From Tannerella forsythia (GTDB taxonomy: Bacteria; Bacteroidota; Bacteroidia; Bacteroidales; Tannerellaceae): a stretch of DNA of 64,000 bases. Positions 63,039 through 64,000 of the stretch are shown piece after piece. Within the stretch, counting starts at the first letter, position 1, and each line of letters opens with the position of its first letter. The translations under genes and the position numbers were made by a program. Under the pieces are notes generated by a model that was given only the letters and a program-made list of their open reading frames with translations, was not told the origin of the DNA and did no database searches. The stretch spans positions 1-64,000 of the forward strand of contig NZ_JUET01000129.1 of assembly GCF_001006485.1 (NCBI RefSeq). The letters run 5' to 3'.

Positions 63039-64000
63039 ACCACCTGAAAGAACTCGCGGATTTGCTCTGTGATGTAAGCCTGCATTTCTTCCGTCAGTTC
63101 CGTATGCATCGGCAACGACAATACCTCGCGGCTTAGCCGTACCGACTCCGTCATATCGCCGGAAGTGCGGGCAATCCATTTATACGCTTCCTGCTCCTGT
63201 ACAGCCATCGGGTAATAAACCATTGAGGGGATGCCTTTTTCTTTCAGGAAAGCTTGCAGGGCATCCCGCCGTCCATTCTTCACTTGCAGCGTATATTGAT
63301 GATAGACATGCGTCGAGAAAGGCGACCTTACCGGGATGCAAACACCGGAGAGCGAACTCAACTCCTTATCGTAATATTGCGCCGCCGTCTGACGCGCTTC
63401 GGTAAAACTATTCAGATGGCGTAGTTTGACCTCTAAGACAGCCGCCTGCAACGTGTCGAGACGCGAGTTGCATCCGACGATGTGATGATGATACTTTTGA
63501 CTTTGGCCATGATTGGCGAGCATCCGGACGCGTTCCGCCAATCGTTCGTCGGAAGTGATGACGGCTCCTCCGTCGCCGTAGCACGCCAGCGGTTTGGTCG
63601 GGAAGAAGGATGTTGTACCGATATGTCCGATCGTGCCGGCTTTTTTTACCGTTCCGTCGGAGAAAGTATAGTCGGCGCCGAGCGATTGAGCATTGTCTTC
63701 AATCACGCCGATTTTGTATTTCGCGGCGAGCTTCATCACCGGCTCCATGTCGCAGGTCTGTCCGAAGAGATGAACGACGACTATGGCCTTCGTTTGTCGT
63801 GTAATGGCTTGTTCGAGTCGTTCCACATTCAGGTTGAAGCTGTCGGGACACACATCGACGAGGATCGGCGTGATACCTAACGCGGCGATCATCTCGGCGG
63901 CTGCAATGTAAGTAAACGCAGGGAGGATGACTTCGTCTCCGGCCTGTATATCCCATGCCTGCAGGGCCAGACGGAGCGCGTCCGTTCCATTCCCGCACGG
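63032..64000 (-). CDS. DegT/DnrJ/EryC1/StrS aminotransferase, N-terminus outside window
   Basis: The last 322 codons are here; the 5' part lies beyond 64000. PLP-dependent aminotransferase of the DegT family, as used to make amino-sugars for surface glycans. Visible: [14 protein letters not shown] at the window edge, [22 protein letters not shown], the PLP lysine in [18 protein letters not shown] and the C-terminal VYHQYTLQV and YYPMAVQEQ. The frame runs off the edge without a start codon in the expected place, so it is partial only because of the window limit. Confidence 0.92.
   Translation of the reverse strand, partial: PCGNGTDALRLALQAWDIQAGDEVILPAFTYIAAAEMIAALGITPILVDVCPDSFNLNVERLEQAITRQTKAIVVVHLFGQTCDMEPVMKLAAKYKIGVIEDNAQSLGADYTFSDGTVKKAGTIGHIGTTSFFPTKPLACYGDGGAVITSDERLAERVRMLANHGQSQKYHHHIVGCNSRLDTLQAAVLEVKLRHLNSFTEARQTAAQYYDKELSSLSGVCIPVRSPFSTHVYHQYTLQVKNGRRDALQAFLKEKGIPSMVYYPMAVQEQEAYKWIARTSGDMTESVRLSREVLSLPMHTELTEEMQAYITEQIREFFQVVQ

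Noticed and set aside
1-64000. tRNA or rRNA genes
   Set aside because: I looked through the intergenic stretches and saw no cloverleaf or rRNA signature; a dedicated tRNA scan was not possible.

Overview
The window looks like a chromosomal segment of a Bacteroidales bacterium. The best guess is a Porphyromonadaceae or Tannerellaceae relative such as Tannerella, but the genus is an inference and no rRNA gene is present to confirm it. Evidence: a PorX-type PglZ response regulator of the type IX secretion system (T9SS), two proteins with T9SS type A sorting domains, GLPGLI, DUF4252 and FecR/DUF4974 family proteins, separate pyrB and pyrI genes, and repeated TAnnTTTG -7 promoter elements ahead of many genes.

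Layout. 1-2940: intergenic mosaic of repeats (ten exact 57-bp tandem units, stem-loop and palindromic dispersed repeats, terminator-like hairpins) surrounding a YafQ-type toxin-antitoxin pair. 2940-14178: housekeeping block with a CPA2 antiporter, cobalamin-dependent metH, a U32 protein next to metA (predicted acetyl-CoA type), cinA and tsaD. 14301-18737: tamB, whose membrane anchor lies upstream of any usual start codon. 18761-22375: operon rhomboid - pyrB - pyrI - flavin reductase - outer-membrane barrel. 22555-28264: an exported esterase-like protein, a GH3-family protein, a small helical protein and an ECF sigma / anti-sigma-like / DUF4097-like operon.

28265-33752: AT-richer T9SS region with a T9SS cargo protein, a frameshifted lipase-like gene, a lipoprotein and an S74-chaperone/T9SS fusion. 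Broken copies of these genes are scattered here and at 44.9-45.4 kb. 33753-44152: S9 peptidase, ECF sigma plus FecR, TonB-receptor-like protein plus GLPGLI protein, and a divergent two-component system. 44153-45448: gene graveyard with an IS1380-like transposase remnant. 45449-50317: DUF4254 plus GT9, a cobT-cobS-cobC run (lower-ligand end of cobalamin synthesis, serving enzymes such as MetH) and a small barrel protein. 50401-52073: TetR regulator with two operator-like palindromes around its own promoter, coupled to a nitroreductase-like protein with a signal peptide.

52214-58999: the sirtuin gene, then a 5.8-kb insert bounded by a 189-bp direct repeat that duplicates the sirtuin 3' end. The insert holds a DUF4143 ATPase and a decaying operon (UbiA prenyltransferase, HAD phosphatase, broken epimerase, GT-C type membrane protein) that resembles polyprenyl-phosphate pentose synthesis and transfer. 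59041-64000: DUF4252 - ECF - anti-sigma - DUF4252 operon, porX, tsaE and a DegT-type aminotransferase cut by the window edge.

The least ordinary parts are the repeat-embedded toxin-antitoxin module, the shattered T9SS lipase/lipoprotein cassettes, the island with sirtuin-end duplications, and the TetR/exported nitroreductase unit. No tRNA, rRNA or CRISPR array was seen.
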